Positions 1 to 9,711 are shown, counted from the stretch's first letter. The stretch is DNA of 64,000 nt from Ruficoccus amylovorans (GCF_014230085.1 NZ_JACHVB010000035.1:62001-126000); one strand, 5' to 3'. The notes: generated from the letters alone by a model not told the origin. Made by a program: numbers and translations.

Positions 1-750
1 AGCGAAGCCGGGGAAGATCATGAGTCGGAAATCCGCATGGGGTTATGGTGCTACAACGAGCAGACCAAGCAGGTGACAGGCCCCATGCTCTGCCCAAATC
101 TGCGCTGCATGACGCTGGTGGGGTCTATCGACACGCCCAACCGCTATCTGGTGGGTCTCAACTCGGAGGGCTACCTGATTTACGCCGACCTCGGCTTGAC
201 CGACGATATTTCGCCCGAAACGGTGGAGCCGATTGGAACGGCAATAGGCGGTGCCTACACGAATGCTGAAGCCGTCGGCGGCTTTAACCCGACGGTGGTC
301 GTCGGCGATGGCGAATTTGCAATCAACCGGAGAGCATCCGGCATCGATACCTGGCAGCTAAAGCTGGAGTCCTATTCGCAACTGAAAGTCGTCGGGCTTA
401 CCGAACGCATCATAGAGGGGGAGTTCTTTCGCAACGCTTCGCTGTCGGTGCTGGAAACGCCCTGGCTCGACCTTGGAGCTCCCAGCATCCGCAAGATGTT
501 TCGCCAGATCAGGCTGACCTTCGACCGCAACCCGCACGTTTACGCCTACGCGAGCGTGCGCTCGGATGATGGCTTTGAGCGTACAATTCATCGCGGGCTG
601 CTCTACCCGAATGCTCAGTGCGTGTTATCGACAAACGCGGGAGGGAAGCGCATACAGCTTCGGCTCGTGCTGATTGGCTTTCTGGACAAGCCGTTTGTCC
701 TGCGTTCGCTCTCGATTGGGTATGTCCCGGCCCGTTCGGTCGCACGCTAG
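1..750 (+). CDS. Partial phage-like structural protein (C-terminal part)
   Basis: The reading frame is open from the first base of the window, so the gene starts upstream and only about 249 C-terminal residues are visible; the ATG at 37 is internal. The sequence is rich in beta-strand-like segments with repeated Gly/Asp turns. It ends in a part with the flavour of podovirus tail or DNA-stabilisation proteins (IRLTFDRNP, then RLVLIGFLDKPFVLRSLSIG). I infer a phage virion protein from this texture and from the tRNA-flanked position; no catalytic motif is visible. Its 3' end overlaps a convergent minus-strand frame by about 240 bp, which suggests a decayed or rearranged prophage edge. The phage origin is moderately supported; the exact role is a guess. 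Confidence 0.45.
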   Translation, partial: SEAGEDHESEIRMGLWCYNEQTKQVTGPMLCPNLRCMTLVGSIDTPNRYLVGLNSEGYLIYADLGLTDDISPETVEPIGTAIGGAYTNAEAVGGFNPTVVVGDGEFAINRRASGIDTWQLKLESYSQLKVVGLTERIIEGEFFRNASLSVLETPWLDLGAPSIRKMFRQIRLTFDRNPHVYAYASVRSDDGFERTIHRGLLYPNAQCVLSTNAGGKRIQLRLVLIGFLDKPFVLRSLSIGYVPARSVAR

Positions 751-1090
751 CCATTAAATAGCGGCTGTACTTGGGGGATTCTATTCCCAGATGCCGCTGC
801 TTCTTGTTTACGGCCTCGTGGGTGACTCCGTAGAGGCCGATCAGGGTTTGGCGGGAGCGCATGGAAGGCTTGAGGGCGTGCATCATGCAGATGTCGGCCA
901 GGCTGATGATGCCGACGCCAGAGACGTTGTTGTTGCCCTGCAGGCTCTGATACCTGGACTCGCAGTCCCGCCGGTAATCCTCCTGCGCGGCCAGCGGCTC
1001 GTCGGGGTCTTTCCCGAGCATTTTGAGCACCTGACGCCGGTCTAGGCCAAGCGCCTGCAGGACGGGGGTAAAGCTGATGTCACCTTCCAT
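509..1090 (-). CDS. Hypothetical protein in the phage-like segment, probably read through into antisense
   Basis: The first ~115 residues (from MEGDISFTPVLQ to about position 750 on the + strand) look like a natural protein: mixed helix, an ALGLDRRQVLKMLGKDP stretch and no low-complexity bias. The remaining ~78 residues are Arg/Ser/Ala-rich and lie antisense to the convergent gene 1-750, so they are probably not a native C-terminus. The start overlaps the stop of the upstream minus-strand gene (1080-1361), so the two are translationally coupled. I do not recognise the family. The lost stop suggests that a deletion or rearrangement joined this gene to the phage structural gene. Confidence 0.4.
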   Translation of the reverse strand: MEGDISFTPVLQALGLDRRQVLKMLGKDPDEPLAAQEDYRRDCESRYQSLQGNNNVSGVGIISLADICMMHALKPSMRSRQTLIGLYGVTHEAVNKKQRHLGIESPKYSRYLMASVRPNGPGHTQSRANAGQTACPESQSARAEAVCASLPRLSITRTEHSGRAARDELYAQSHHPSARSRRRKRAGCGRRSA

Positions 1091-1361
1091 TAAAACCGGT
1101 AATCACGTCGGTGTGAAGATAGCGGGCAATGGTGGAGGGGATAACCACATCGGCAGCGACGGAGAGTTTTCCCTTAGAGAAGTCCCAATCCAGATCAATC
1201 CGCATGGAGGCGGTATTCTTGTGGCTCAGGGAAGCGGCCATGAGCACCGTATTCAACTCGCGGTCCAGCACCTTGCCAACCGTCTCGTGTAGTTCATCCC
1301 TGATCTTTTCCCGGTGGTTTTTGACCTTCAAGAGAAATTTTTCCTGATCCGACCGCTCCAT
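1080..1361 (-). CDS. Small hypothetical protein, first gene of a two-gene phage-like unit
   Basis: A 93-residue protein starting MERSDQEKFLLKV. The N-terminal half is highly charged and helical; the C-terminal half looks like beta strands (SMRIDLDWDFSKGKLSVAADVVIP). There is no signal peptide or membrane segment. The stop overlaps the start of the next minus-strand frame (1090) by 11 bp, the compact packing of phage or mobile-element genes. It lies about 110 bp from the 3' end of the tRNA-Arg gene, where a prophage border would be expected. Family unknown. Confidence 0.5.
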   Translation of the reverse strand: MERSDQEKFLLKVKNHREKIRDELHETVGKVLDRELNTVLMAASLSHKNTASMRIDLDWDFSKGKLSVAADVVIPSTIARYLHTDVITGFNGR

Positions 1362-1732
<371 letters not shown>

Positions 1733-3064
1733 TTAATCCTCGTAGCTGATACGCCAGAGTCGGCCTTGGCGAGAGTCGCTGATGTAGAGGCTGCCGTCGG
1801 GGCCCACGGCCAGGCCGCAGGGGCGCGCGCGGGCTGAGCCGGGGCTGATGACTTCGGGCTCGCCCGCGAAGCCGTCAGCGAAGTTTTCCCAACCGCCGGA
1901 GGCTTGCTCGCCGTCGAAGGGAACGAAGACCACGTTGTACCCGCCTTGCGGGAGCGGGGCACGGTTCCAGGAGCCGTGGAAGGCGATGAACGCGCCGCCC
2001 TGATAGCGCTCGGGGAATTGGGAACTGGTATAAAAGACGAGTGCGTTTGGGGCCCAGTGGGCGGGAAGAGCGATGACGGGGGCTTGGAAGTCGTCTCCCC
2101 CGTCGAGCCCCCGGATCAGGCCGGGTTTCCAGGCGGTGTCCGGCTGGCCGCCGTATTCGGGAGCGAGCATGCGCCGGTTGGCGAAGGGGTCCCAGTAGGT
2201 GTAGGGCCAGCCCGCGTTGCTGCCCTCTTTGAGCAGGTGCATTTCCTCGGCGGGGAGGCGGGCGTTGTCTTCCTGGGAGAAGAGCTTGGGGAACAGGAAA
2301 TCGAGTTGATCGCGCCCGTGCATGACGGTGTAGAGCTGGTTGGCGGCCGGATTCCAGGCCAGGGCCACGCAGTTGCGAAGGCCGGTCGCGAAGCGTTTCC
2401 CGTCGGTCTGCCGCTGGTCGGTCGTGGCGGCGTCAAAGACCCAGATGCCGCCGCCCTGTTCAAGCTGGGGGCAGTTGACGATGCCCTTTGAGCCGGGGGT
2501 GCGAGGTTGTTCCTGGCAGGCGTTGGAGGGGGCGCCGGAGTTGACAAAGAGCCGGCCCTCGCCGTCGAGCGCGATGGATTTGGCGTTGTGGGCGTGCTGG
2601 CGCGGGAAGCCTTCGACGACGGTTTCAACCGGCCCGGCGGGGACGAGTTCGCGCCCGGCGAATTCCTGGCGCAGCACCTCGGTTGCGGTGGAGTAGTAGA
2701 GGTATTCAATGTCACCGGCGGTGGTGGGAACGGTGGCCAGCGCGATACCCGTCCCGGTACCGGGGCCGAAATACTCGACCTGATCGTAAGTACCGTCGCC
2801 GTTGGTGTCGCGCAGGGCGGCGATGCCTCCGCCTTCGGTTTCCTTGCTCAGGCGCACGTAAATGTCCCCGTTGGCGCGGACGCTGAGGTGGCGGGCGGGG
2901 CCGACGCCGGGGTGGACGACTTCGGCTTTGAATCCGGCGGGAAGTCTCAGCCCGTCTGCGGCGGGAGCCAGCGGAGGCTGGGCGGGGTTCTGGTTGGGGA
3001 GCTGGGCGGTCAGCGGCAAAGGCAGGAGCAGGAGGCTGAGAAGGAGGTTGCGAACTGGGTTCAT
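1733..3064 (-). CDS. Exported PQQ-dependent sugar dehydrogenase-like beta-propeller
   Basis: This 443-residue protein has a clear Sec signal peptide (MNPVRNLLLSLLLLPLPLTAQ). The rest is a beta-propeller of the soluble glucose/sorbosone dehydrogenase family. Family-typical stretches include the LPAGFKAEVV entry strand (~42), QHAHNAKSIALDGEGRLFV (~155), the ATGLRNCVALAWNP segment (~227), and the late propeller parts GSWNRAP and CGLAVGPDGSLYISD. Members oxidise aldoses or sugar derivatives in the periplasm with PQQ and calcium. Many verrucomicrobial paralogues are not biochemically characterised, so the substrate is unknown. It is divergent from the phosphofructokinase gene, 108 bp apart, and precedes a sugar-degradation locus. 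Confidence 0.82.
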   Translation of the reverse strand: MNPVRNLLLSLLLLPLPLTAQLPNQNPAQPPLAPAADGLRLPAGFKAEVVHPGVGPARHLSVRANGDIYVRLSKETEGGGIAALRDTNGDGTYDQVEYFGPGTGTGIALATVPTTAGDIEYLYYSTATEVLRQEFAGRELVPAGPVETVVEGFPRQHAHNAKSIALDGEGRLFVNSGAPSNACQEQPRTPGSKGIVNCPQLEQGGGIWVFDAATTDQRQTDGKRFATGLRNCVALAWNPAANQLYTVMHGRDQLDFLFPKLFSQEDNARLPAEEMHLLKEGSNAGWPYTYWDPFANRRMLAPEYGGQPDTAWKPGLIRGLDGGDDFQAPVIALPAHWAPNALVFYTSSQFPERYQGGAFIAFHGSWNRAPLPQGGYNVVFVPFDGEQASGGWENFADGFAGEPEVISPGSARARPCGLAVGPDGSLYISDSRQGRLWRISYED

Positions 3065-3131
3065 GGCGACTGCGTATGAGTTGTTTTTATCGAGCGGTGC
3101 GGGGCCGCTAATGTCGTTGCTGAGAGTTAAC

Positions 3132-3161
3132 TTGTCAAAGGCATGTGTGCTCCGGTATAAC
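3132..3161 (+). promoter_or_regulatory. Sigma-70-type promoter of the phosphofructokinase gene
   Basis: TTGTCA (3132-3137), an 18-bp spacer and TATAAC (3156-3161) match the -35 and -10 consensus at five of six positions each. The expected start point (about 3168) lies only about 5 nt before the ATG at 3173. No Shine-Dalgarno sequence is visible there, so the message may be nearly leaderless. Confidence 0.55.
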
Positions 3162-3172
3162 TTTCCACATCT

Positions 3173-4303
3173 ATGGCCCGTAAGCCGAAAACCAAGTGTA
3201 TCGGCATTCTCACTTCTGGTGGGGATTGCCCGGGGTTAAACGCAGCCATCCGCGGAGTGGCCAAGTCCGCCATGCATCACGGGATCAAAGTCCTTGGCGT
3301 GATGGACGGTTTCCGCGGATTGGTCGAGAACCGCTTTGTGCATCTGGAGGATGCGCAGGTTTCCGGCATCCTGACGCTCGGAGGCACGCTTCTGGGGACC
3401 AGTCGGGACAAGCCGCACAAGATGCCGATGGGCGATCAGGTGCTGGACATGACCGAGGTCGCCGTGGCCAACGCCAAGGCGCAGCAGATCGACTGCCTGG
3501 TCTGCCTCGGGGGCAACGGCACCCAGAAAAACGCCCTGCGCATGCAGAAGGCCGGGCTGAACGTGCTCACCCTGCCCAAGACGATCGACAACGATGTGGC
3601 CGAGACGGATGTTTCCTTCGGCTTCGACACGGCGATGAACATCGCCACCGACGCGATTGACCGGCTCCACACAACCGCAACCAGCCATCACAGGGTCATC
3701 GTCTGCGAGCTCATGGGGCACAAGGCCGGCTGGCTTGCCCTCGGGGCAGGGGTCGCTGGTGGTGCCGATGTGGTGCTGATTCCCGAGATCCCCTATGATT
3801 TGAACATTGTAGCCGAGCACTTGATCGAGCGCCGCAAGCACAACAAGCGCTTTTCCATCATCGCCGTGGCCGAAGGGGCCGTTTCCAAGGCCGAGGCCAC
3901 GCAGTCCGAGGAGCAGCGGGAGAAAAAGAAGCAGGCCAAGAAAAAGGTGGCCGAGCGCAAGCACAAGCCGGGCGAGCCGCATCTGGTGCAGGAATCACTC
4001 GACAGCCGCATCGCCCGCGAACTCCAGCAACTGACCGGATTGGAGGCGCGCACCACCTCCCTCGGCCACGTCCAGCGGGGTGGCTCCCCCTCCGCGCGCG
4101 ACCGCCTGCTATGCACCCTGCTCGGGACGACGGCTGGCCGCCTGCTGGCCGAAGGCCATTATAACAAGATGGTCGCTGTCAGGGGCACACAGGCCGTGCC
4201 GGTGCCGCTGGAAAAAGTGGCCGGGGTCATCAAAACCGTTCCCCGCGATCACGGCTGGCTGGAGGCCGCCATGCTGGTTGAGACTTGCCTCGGGGATCGC
4301 TAG
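3173..4303 (+). CDS. 6-phosphofructokinase (K124-type, mixed-lineage PFK)
   Basis: A cytoplasmic enzyme of 376 residues that phosphorylates fructose 6-phosphate in glycolysis. [18 protein letters not shown] (~11-28) forms the nucleotide site, PKTIDND (135-141) carries the catalytic Asp139, and [15 protein letters not shown] is the late substrate-binding motif. The donor-specificity site is unusual. The canonical GGDGS is GGNGT (113-117), so the Mg-binding Asp is Asn while Gly follows as in ATP enzymes. PKTIDND has the Lys typical of PPi-dependent and some ATP-dependent (trypanosomal-like) PFKs. A Lys/Glu-rich insertion lies at ~240-270. Phosphofructokinase is secure; ATP versus PPi as donor cannot be settled from sequence. 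Start chosen at the first ATG before the nucleotide-binding motif. Confidence 0.92.
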   Translation: MARKPKTKCIGILTSGGDCPGLNAAIRGVAKSAMHHGIKVLGVMDGFRGLVENRFVHLEDAQVSGILTLGGTLLGTSRDKPHKMPMGDQVLDMTEVAVANAKAQQIDCLVCLGGNGTQKNALRMQKAGLNVLTLPKTIDNDVAETDVSFGFDTAMNIATDAIDRLHTTATSHHRVIVCELMGHKAGWLALGAGVAGGADVVLIPEIPYDLNIVAEHLIERRKHNKRFSIIAVAEGAVSKAEATQSEEQREKKKQAKKKVAERKHKPGEPHLVQESLDSRIARELQQLTGLEARTTSLGHVQRGGSPSARDRLLCTLLGTTAGRLLAEGHYNKMVAVRGTQAVPVPLEKVAGVIKTVPRDHGWLEAAMLVETCLGDR

Positions 4304-4465
4304 GCTTGGGAGGCGGGGTAACTTCAGACTTGCGTGAGCCTGGCGTTGGCGAGGCGGCTAGTGCACAGGACTCATGCTCACGAAGCCCACAACCGGCGAG
4401 TGACCGGATGCGGAGCATGAAACCGTAAAGAGACGCCGAATGAAAGGGCCGGTTGATTAAACTCT

Positions 4466-4496
4466 TTGACGCTTGTCGCACAATATTGCTTATACT
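4466..4496 (+). promoter_or_regulatory. Candidate promoter of the LacI-family gene
   Basis: TTGACG (4466-4471) and TATACT (4491-4496) are separated by 19 bp, slightly longer than ideal. They lie 118 bp upstream of the preferred ATG at 4615. The -10 region includes ATACTGTT, which resembles half of the 18-bp site found elsewhere in this locus, so weak autoregulation is possible. Confidence 0.35.
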
Positions 4497-4614
4497 GTTC
4501 AAGGCCAATCGAAGGCCGAAAGAGGTGTAGGTGGCACGCGGAGGCAGAGTCTATCGGAGATTGCACCTTTAAACCCGTTTGACATGTGCCCTGCTTTTTG
4601 ATGATAGAAGTTTA

Positions 4615-5604
4615 ATGAAAAAAGAAACATCTAAACAATCGCCCAAAAAGGCGAAACGGCTGACCATTTATGATTTGGCCAGGCTAGCGGATGTTTCACC
4701 CGGGACGGTGAGCCGGGTACTGAACAACCGGGACAAAGTTCACCCTCAGACCCGTGAGAAGGTATTGGAATTGGCCCACAAAATCGGGTTGAACCCGCAG
4801 TCGTCGGTCCGCAACCGCGAGGTGGCGATCATTACCGAGCCGAGTTTTCAGGACCGCATCGGGGGCTATTCGGCGAGTCTTTCGGCCTTCACGACTTTTA
4901 ACCTGTCGGGTAAAAATGTGGGGGTGCTGCTGCCGGAAAATCCGGTCGAGATGCTGCCCCACTACTACCTGGACGGAGCCATTACCGTGTCGGCGGAAAA
5001 GGAGATCCTCGAACTGCTCAAGTCGGTCGAGAAGCGAATCCCTGTCGTGTACATGGACCATTTCGAGGCCACGGCCGAGCAGTACACTGTCAACTCCGAC
5101 CACTACCGCAGCGGCGAGCTGGCTGCGGAGCATTTTCTGGAGCACGGGCGGAGCAAGCTGGCCTTTATCGGTAACGATTGCCCGCCGAACCGCGTCCGGA
5201 TGGAGGGCTATACGGCTGTCATGAAAAAGGCCGGAATCGAGCCGAATCCCCGGCTGCTCCAACTCGACCCCGAGGGCAGTCTGGCCTATACCTCCCTGAC
5301 CCGCGCCCTGCGTAACGGGGCGGACGCGCTTTTTGTGCCGGGCTCCAGCATGCAGGCGGTGGAGGCGATGCACGTGCTTCAGTATGTGATGCGCAAGGAG
5401 GTTCCGAAGGACGTGTCCGTCATCGGCGGGGAGAACGAAGGGGTTTCGATTTTTCAGAATCCGCCGTTGACGACCGTGGCCGAGCCGCTGCGCGACATGG
5501 CCAGGCTGGCAGCGGACCTCATTATCAAGCTGGCAGACGGGGTGGAGGTCGAGCCGCGACACTACACCTTGCCGGTCAAGCTGATCGTGCGCGAATCCGT
5601 CTGA
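4615..5604 (+). CDS. LacI-family transcriptional regulator of the polysaccharide locus
   Basis: From the ATG at 4615 this is a 329-residue repressor or activator. An N-terminal helix-turn-helix (TIYDLARLADVSPGTVSRVLNN, ~16-37) is followed by a periplasmic-binding-protein-like effector domain with the usual NSDHYRSGELAAEHFLEHGRSKLAFIG segment and a C-terminal TTVAEPLRDMARLAADLI region. The linker lacks a classical ARSLR hinge-helix sequence (RNREVAIITE instead), common in verrucomicrobial members. A TTG at 4579 would add 12 residues but lacks a ribosome site, so ATG 4615 is preferred. It sits directly upstream of the GH2-symporter-sulfatase unit, whose start region carries a palindromic site shared by four other local units. 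It is the obvious candidate to bind that site; this is inference. Confidence 0.9.
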   Translation: MKKETSKQSPKKAKRLTIYDLARLADVSPGTVSRVLNNRDKVHPQTREKVLELAHKIGLNPQSSVRNREVAIITEPSFQDRIGGYSASLSAFTTFNLSGKNVGVLLPENPVEMLPHYYLDGAITVSAEKEILELLKSVEKRIPVVYMDHFEATAEQYTVNSDHYRSGELAAEHFLEHGRSKLAFIGNDCPPNRVRMEGYTAVMKKAGIEPNPRLLQLDPEGSLAYTSLTRALRNGADALFVPGSSMQAVEAMHVLQYVMRKEVPKDVSVIGGENEGVSIFQNPPLTTVAEPLRDMARLAADLIIKLADGVEVEPRHYTLPVKLIVRESV

Positions 5605-5733
5605 TCCCTTTTTTTCGGCGGGATTGGCGATCAGCCCGCACGGGTCTGGTTAGGTTCGGCAGGCCCTGATAGGGAGTGGTGAAGGCGGGGCGTTCGCTTC
5701 CATTTGTAGGGGGAGGAGTTTTTAGGCTTCAAT

Positions 5734-5751
5734 AATAAAACAATTTTACTA
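5734..5751 (+). promoter_or_regulatory. Shared operator, copy 1 (upstream of the GH2 gene)
   Basis: AATAAAACAATTTTACTA matches the local consensus AATAAAACTGTTTTACTA at 16 of 18 positions. The core TAAAAC-N-GTTTTA is an odd-length palindrome; here one arm has A for G. It ends 30 bp before the ATG at 5782. A weak -35/-10 pair (TTGTAG 5704, TTCAAT 5728) would put the site over the transcription start. Confidence 0.6.
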
Positions 5752-5781
5752 TAAAATTAATTATTGAATAAAGAGTAATAC

Positions 5782-8130
5782 ATGGTAACGCTGGGCATAA
5801 TGGATGCGGTAAATGAACGTAACCTGAACCGGGGGTGGCAATTTGCCTTGGCCCGGGAGAGCGGGAGCCTTGGCCGTGTGCCCGCCGCTGAAGACAAGGG
5901 GGTCCGGGTGGATTTGCCGCACATTCCCCGGCAGCATAAGCTCAATGCCGCGGATATGTGGGTGGGGGAGTGCTGGTATTGGCGGCAGCTCGACCTGGCG
6001 AACTGGTGCCCCGGCCAGCGCTGTTATCTGGAGTTTGAGGGGCTGATGCAGGAGTCATGGCTGTATGTCGATGGAGTGGAGGTGGCTCATCATTGCTCTG
6101 GCTATCTGCCGCTGGTGCTGGATGTGACTCCCTGGCTCGTGCCGGGAAAAAATCCTCTCGTCGCGGTGAGACTCAGCAACCGCTACAACCCCGACATTCC
6201 GCCCGGCAAGCCTTACGAAAGCCAGGATTTTTGCCTGTACAGCGGTATGTATCGCGGGGCGAAGATGCGAATTTGCAACGAGTTGCACATCACCAGCCCG
6301 AACCTGACGGGAGACTTCGCCGGGGGCGGGGTGTTGGTGAGTTATCCGGTGGCGGAAGAAGACACGGCCATCGTCTCGACCCGGACACACGTGGCGAATA
6401 CCGGGGATAGCGCACGTACGTGCGTGGTCCGCTGCTCGGTACTTGGCCCAGATGGGAGCGTGTGCGCCACCTCGGATTCGGAAGAGGTGAGGGTGGAGGC
6501 GGGCACGGGTAAGCAGGTGGAGATGGATCTGCTTGTCCGCCAACCACGTTTATGGTCGCCCGCCTCTCCGCAGTTGTGCCGCCTGGAAGTGGAGTTAATT
6601 GAAGGCGGCACCGTGATTGACCGGGTGGGCGAGCGCATCGGCATCCGCCGGATCGAGGCTTCGCGTTCAGGAGGCTTCCGGATCAACGGAAAGGTCCACC
6701 GCCTGCGGGGGACAAACCGGCATCAGGACCACCCCTATGTCGGCAATGCTGTCCCCGACGCCGCCCAGGTGCGGGACGCACGCCGCCTGAAGGAAAGCGG
6801 GTTCGACTATGTGCGGCTTTCGCATTATCCGCAGTCTGTCAGCTTTCTGGATGCCTGTGACGAACTAGGAATCGTGGTCATGGACTGCATCCCCGGATGG
6901 CAGTTCATGGGTGGGGAGCGGTTTCGTGAAAATTGCTACGAGCACGCACGCCAGTTGATCCGCCGCGACCGCAACCACCCGAGTGTCTGCTTTTGGGAAC
7001 TGTCGCTGAATGAGACGGACATGCCGGAGGATTTCGCCACTGCGCTGGACCGGATCGGGCACGAGGAGTATCCCGGCGACCAGTTTCTCACCTGCGGCTG
7101 GATGGACTATTACGACATCTATCTGCGTGCCCGTCAGCACGGCGGCCTGCACACGTATCGCAACGGGGAGAAGGCGCTCATTATCTCCGAATACGGGGAT
7201 TGGGAATACTACGCGGCCAACGAGGGCTTTTCCCAGGAAACCGGCGAGGGTCTGAAGGAGAAGTGTCTGAACAGCCGCAAGACCCGCAAGGACGGCGATG
7301 CTGGCCTGTTGCGCAAGATGGGCAACTTCATGGAGGCTCTGGACGAGAATCTGACCACCCGCGCCATTGCCTGCGGGCAATGGGCCTTTTGCGACCATGC
7401 GCGCAGCCTTTCACCGGAACTGTCCACCATGGGGGTACGCGATTATTTCCGCTACCCGAAGTTCACGCATTATTTCTACCGCAGTCAGCGCGACGCGGGT
7501 GAGCCGATGGGAACTGGCGTGATGGAGCCGATGGTTTTCATTGCCTCTCACTGGACGGAGCAATCTCCGCTCACGGTTCACGTGCTCAGCAACTGCGAGG
7601 CGGTCGAGTTGACACTCAATGGCCGTCCGGTAGCTCCGGTGTCCGTTCCTGAGGCTTATCCTCATCTGCCGCATCCTCCGCGTCTTTTCACGCTGGAGCG
7701 CTTTGAACCTGGGACGCTGGCCGCGCGCGGGCTGATCGGTGGGCGCGTGGTGGCCAGCCACACGGTCTCGACTGCGGGTCGGGCGCGCGCGGTTGAGTGG
7801 ACGGTGGACGAGGAAGGCGTGCCGTCGGTAAGCGGTCAACCGGATCTGCTGATTGTTCATGGCCGTATCGTGGATGCGCAAGGCACGGTTTGTCCGTTGA
7901 GCGATCTGCGGATCGCGGTTATTCTCAGCGGGCCGGGCCGATTGATAGGCGGCCATCCCCCATACTGCGAGGAAGGGATTTTCAGCTTTCTGGTGCAGAC
8001 GACCGGAGAGCCCGGCACCCTGATGATCAGCGCGGAGGTGACGGGGCTTGATGTATCCGTTTTTAACTACGAAATAAAACCGTGTCCGCTGGCGGACGAA
8101 GCTCCCGTTCACCATCGGCTTTCATCGTAA
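5782..8130 (+). CDS. Glycoside hydrolase family 2 enzyme, cytoplasmic
   Basis: A 782-residue retaining glycosidase with GH2 domain order: a sugar-binding jelly roll (to ~165), an immunoglobulin-like domain (~170-285), a TIM barrel (~290-560) and C-terminal beta domains. The probable acid/base is Glu411 in ELSLNET, and the nucleophile is Glu470 in IISEYGDWEYY. There is no signal peptide, so it should act on oligosaccharides after import. The next gene encodes a sugar symporter, which fits. GH2 covers beta-galactosidases, beta-glucuronidases and beta-mannosidases, and the specificity cannot be read here. ATG 5782 lies 30 bp after the operator; ATG 5800 is an alternative that keeps the whole fold. 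Confidence 0.88.
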   Translation: MVTLGIMDAVNERNLNRGWQFALARESGSLGRVPAAEDKGVRVDLPHIPRQHKLNAADMWVGECWYWRQLDLANWCPGQRCYLEFEGLMQESWLYVDGVEVAHHCSGYLPLVLDVTPWLVPGKNPLVAVRLSNRYNPDIPPGKPYESQDFCLYSGMYRGAKMRICNELHITSPNLTGDFAGGGVLVSYPVAEEDTAIVSTRTHVANTGDSARTCVVRCSVLGPDGSVCATSDSEEVRVEAGTGKQVEMDLLVRQPRLWSPASPQLCRLEVELIEGGTVIDRVGERIGIRRIEASRSGGFRINGKVHRLRGTNRHQDHPYVGNAVPDAAQVRDARRLKESGFDYVRLSHYPQSVSFLDACDELGIVVMDCIPGWQFMGGERFRENCYEHARQLIRRDRNHPSVCFWELSLNETDMPEDFATALDRIGHEEYPGDQFLTCGWMDYYDIYLRARQHGGLHTYRNGEKALIISEYGDWEYYAANEGFSQETGEGLKEKCLNSRKTRKDGDAGLLRKMGNFMEALDENLTTRAIACGQWAFCDHARSLSPELSTMGVRDYFRYPKFTHYFYRSQRDAGEPMGTGVMEPMVFIASHWTEQSPLTVHVLSNCEAVELTLNGRPVAPVSVPEAYPHLPHPPRLFTLERFEPGTLAARGLIGGRVVASHTVSTAGRARAVEWTVDEEGVPSVSGQPDLLIVHGRIVDAQGTVCPLSDLRIAVILSGPGRLIGGHPPYCEEGIFSFLVQTTGEPGTLMISAEVTGLDVSVFNYEIKPCPLADEAPVHHRLSS

Positions 8131-8241
8131 TCTTTTTATTCTCGTCGCGAAACCACTTTCGGTATGCTCCGTCCGCGCCCGGTGAAAAGGCGTGACAGGC
8201 GCCGTGCGCGATGATGAATCAACCTTGTACCCCTTTGTTTC

Positions 8242-9711
8242 ATGGAAATTGTCCCACCCCAAGATGTGCCGGCTCAATCCGCTGGCGATTCCGGCGTTCA
8301 GCCGCGGGAAAACGCTGTTGTGCCCTTTTGGGAAAAGGTCGCCGTCGGGCTGGGCGGGATGACGATGTTTCACGGTAACTCGACCGTCAAGGCGACGGCG
8401 ATGCCGTTTTTCAACATGATCCTCGGCGTGAACCCGGCCCTGCTTGGGCTGGCGCTGGCGATTCCTCGCTTATGGGATGCCTTCACTGATCCGGTGATGG
8501 GGCGCATCTCCGACCGCTTTCATTCCCGCTACGGGCGTCGCCGACCGTTTATCTTCTGCGGGGCACTGCTCATGGGGCTATCCTTCGGGATGATTTGGAT
8601 GGTGCCGACGGGGTGGAGCGAGGGCGGGATCATGACGTGGTTCATCATTACCTCGCTGGTCTTCTATACCTGCTTCACGGTATTCTCGGTGCCCTACACC
8701 AGTCTGACCTTTGAGATGAGCCCGAACTATGATGAGCGCACGACCATCATGGGGCACGTCACGATCTGGACGAAGCTCTCGGAGCTGACCTACCAGTGGC
8801 TGATTCCCGCCGCCGGTGTGCTGCTGGTCTGGGGGCTTTGCTCCGATCAGGTGGCGGGGATACGCGCAGTCATGTGGGTCGTGGCCGTGGTGTTCATTGC
8901 GGGCTTTGGGGTGGCACCCGCGATCTGGGGGCGCGAACGCTATTACCGGGTGCAGGCCAAAGAGGTGGCCGCGCACGAGTCCGCCGGGTTCTGGAAAACG
9001 GTTGGGCAGACGTTTCAGAACAAGGCCTTCGTCGTGCTGATCGGGCTGACGCTGCTCCAGATCGTGGCCGGGATGCTGGGCAGCAGTCTCGATTATTACC
9101 TGCTGGTGTACTATATGTTCGACGGCGATGTCGTGGCCGGGTCGGTTTGGAAAGGGGCGCTGTCCTCGGCTTATGCAGGCTGCGGCATCATGTCGATCCC
9201 GGCCATCCTCTGGCTCTCCCGCCGGACCAGTAAACTCATCACACTACGCATTGTTTACACCCTCGTCATCCTCAATGGCGTCATCCGCTGGTTTGTCTAT
9301 CAGCCGGGCAACCATATATTTATTTTCTTCGATGCGATTTTCGGCTCCCTGTACTGGATCGCGGTGTCCACGGTCAAGCAGTCGATGATGGCCGATATTT
9401 GCGATGAGGACGAACTGCGCCACCACGAGCGTCGCGAGGGGATGTTCAGCGCGGTCTTCGGGTGGGTGACGAAGACCGCGGTGTCGCTGAGTTTTTTCGC
9501 GGGCGGACTGGTGTTGGTCTTCGTGGGCTTCGACGCGCAAAACGGCGGCCAGCAGTCGGAGGAGACATTTCTGGGCATGCGCCTGTTCATGGTGATCGGC
9601 GGCATGATTCCGAACCTGATCGCCCTGCTCCTGCTGCAACTGTACCCGATCACCAAGGAGCGGGCCAATGAAACCCGCCGGGTGCTTGAAGCCCGTCGAG
9701 GCGCGGTCTGA
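8242..9711 (+). CDS. GPH-family sugar:cation symporter (MelB-like MFS transporter)
   Basis: A 489-residue inner-membrane transporter with about 12 hydrophobic segments. The signature IPRLWDAFTDPVMGRISDR followed by SRYGRRRPF (~75-105) is the GPH/MelB cation-binding and loop motif. VPYTSLTFEMSPNYDERT (~155-172) is the second conserved family segment. Relatives carry mono- to oligosaccharides or their glycosides with Na+ or H+. It lies 111 bp after the cytoplasmic GH2 gene and 23 bp before an exported sulfatase. This matches a scheme of outside desulfation, import and inside hydrolysis. No operator of its own is visible, so it is probably co-transcribed with the GH2 gene. Confidence 0.92.
   Translation: MEIVPPQDVPAQSAGDSGVQPRENAVVPFWEKVAVGLGGMTMFHGNSTVKATAMPFFNMILGVNPALLGLALAIPRLWDAFTDPVMGRISDRFHSRYGRRRPFIFCGALLMGLSFGMIWMVPTGWSEGGIMTWFIITSLVFYTCFTVFSVPYTSLTFEMSPNYDERTTIMGHVTIWTKLSELTYQWLIPAAGVLLVWGLCSDQVAGIRAVMWVVAVVFIAGFGVAPAIWGRERYYRVQAKEVAAHESAGFWKTVGQTFQNKAFVVLIGLTLLQIVAGMLGSSLDYYLLVYYMFDGDVVAGSVWKGALSSAYAGCGIMSIPAILWLSRRTSKLITLRIVYTLVILNGVIRWFVYQPGNHIFIFFDAIFGSLYWIAVSTVKQSMMADICDEDELRHHERREGMFSAVFGWVTKTAVSLSFFAGGLVLVFVGFDAQNGGQQSEETFLGMRLFMVIGGMIPNLIALLLLQLYPITKERANETRRVLEARRGAV

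Noticed and set aside
4579-4614. TTG start extending the LacI-family protein by 12 residues
   Set aside because: No ribosome-binding site precedes it and the extra residues are not part of the helix-turn-helix domain; the ATG at 4615 is better.
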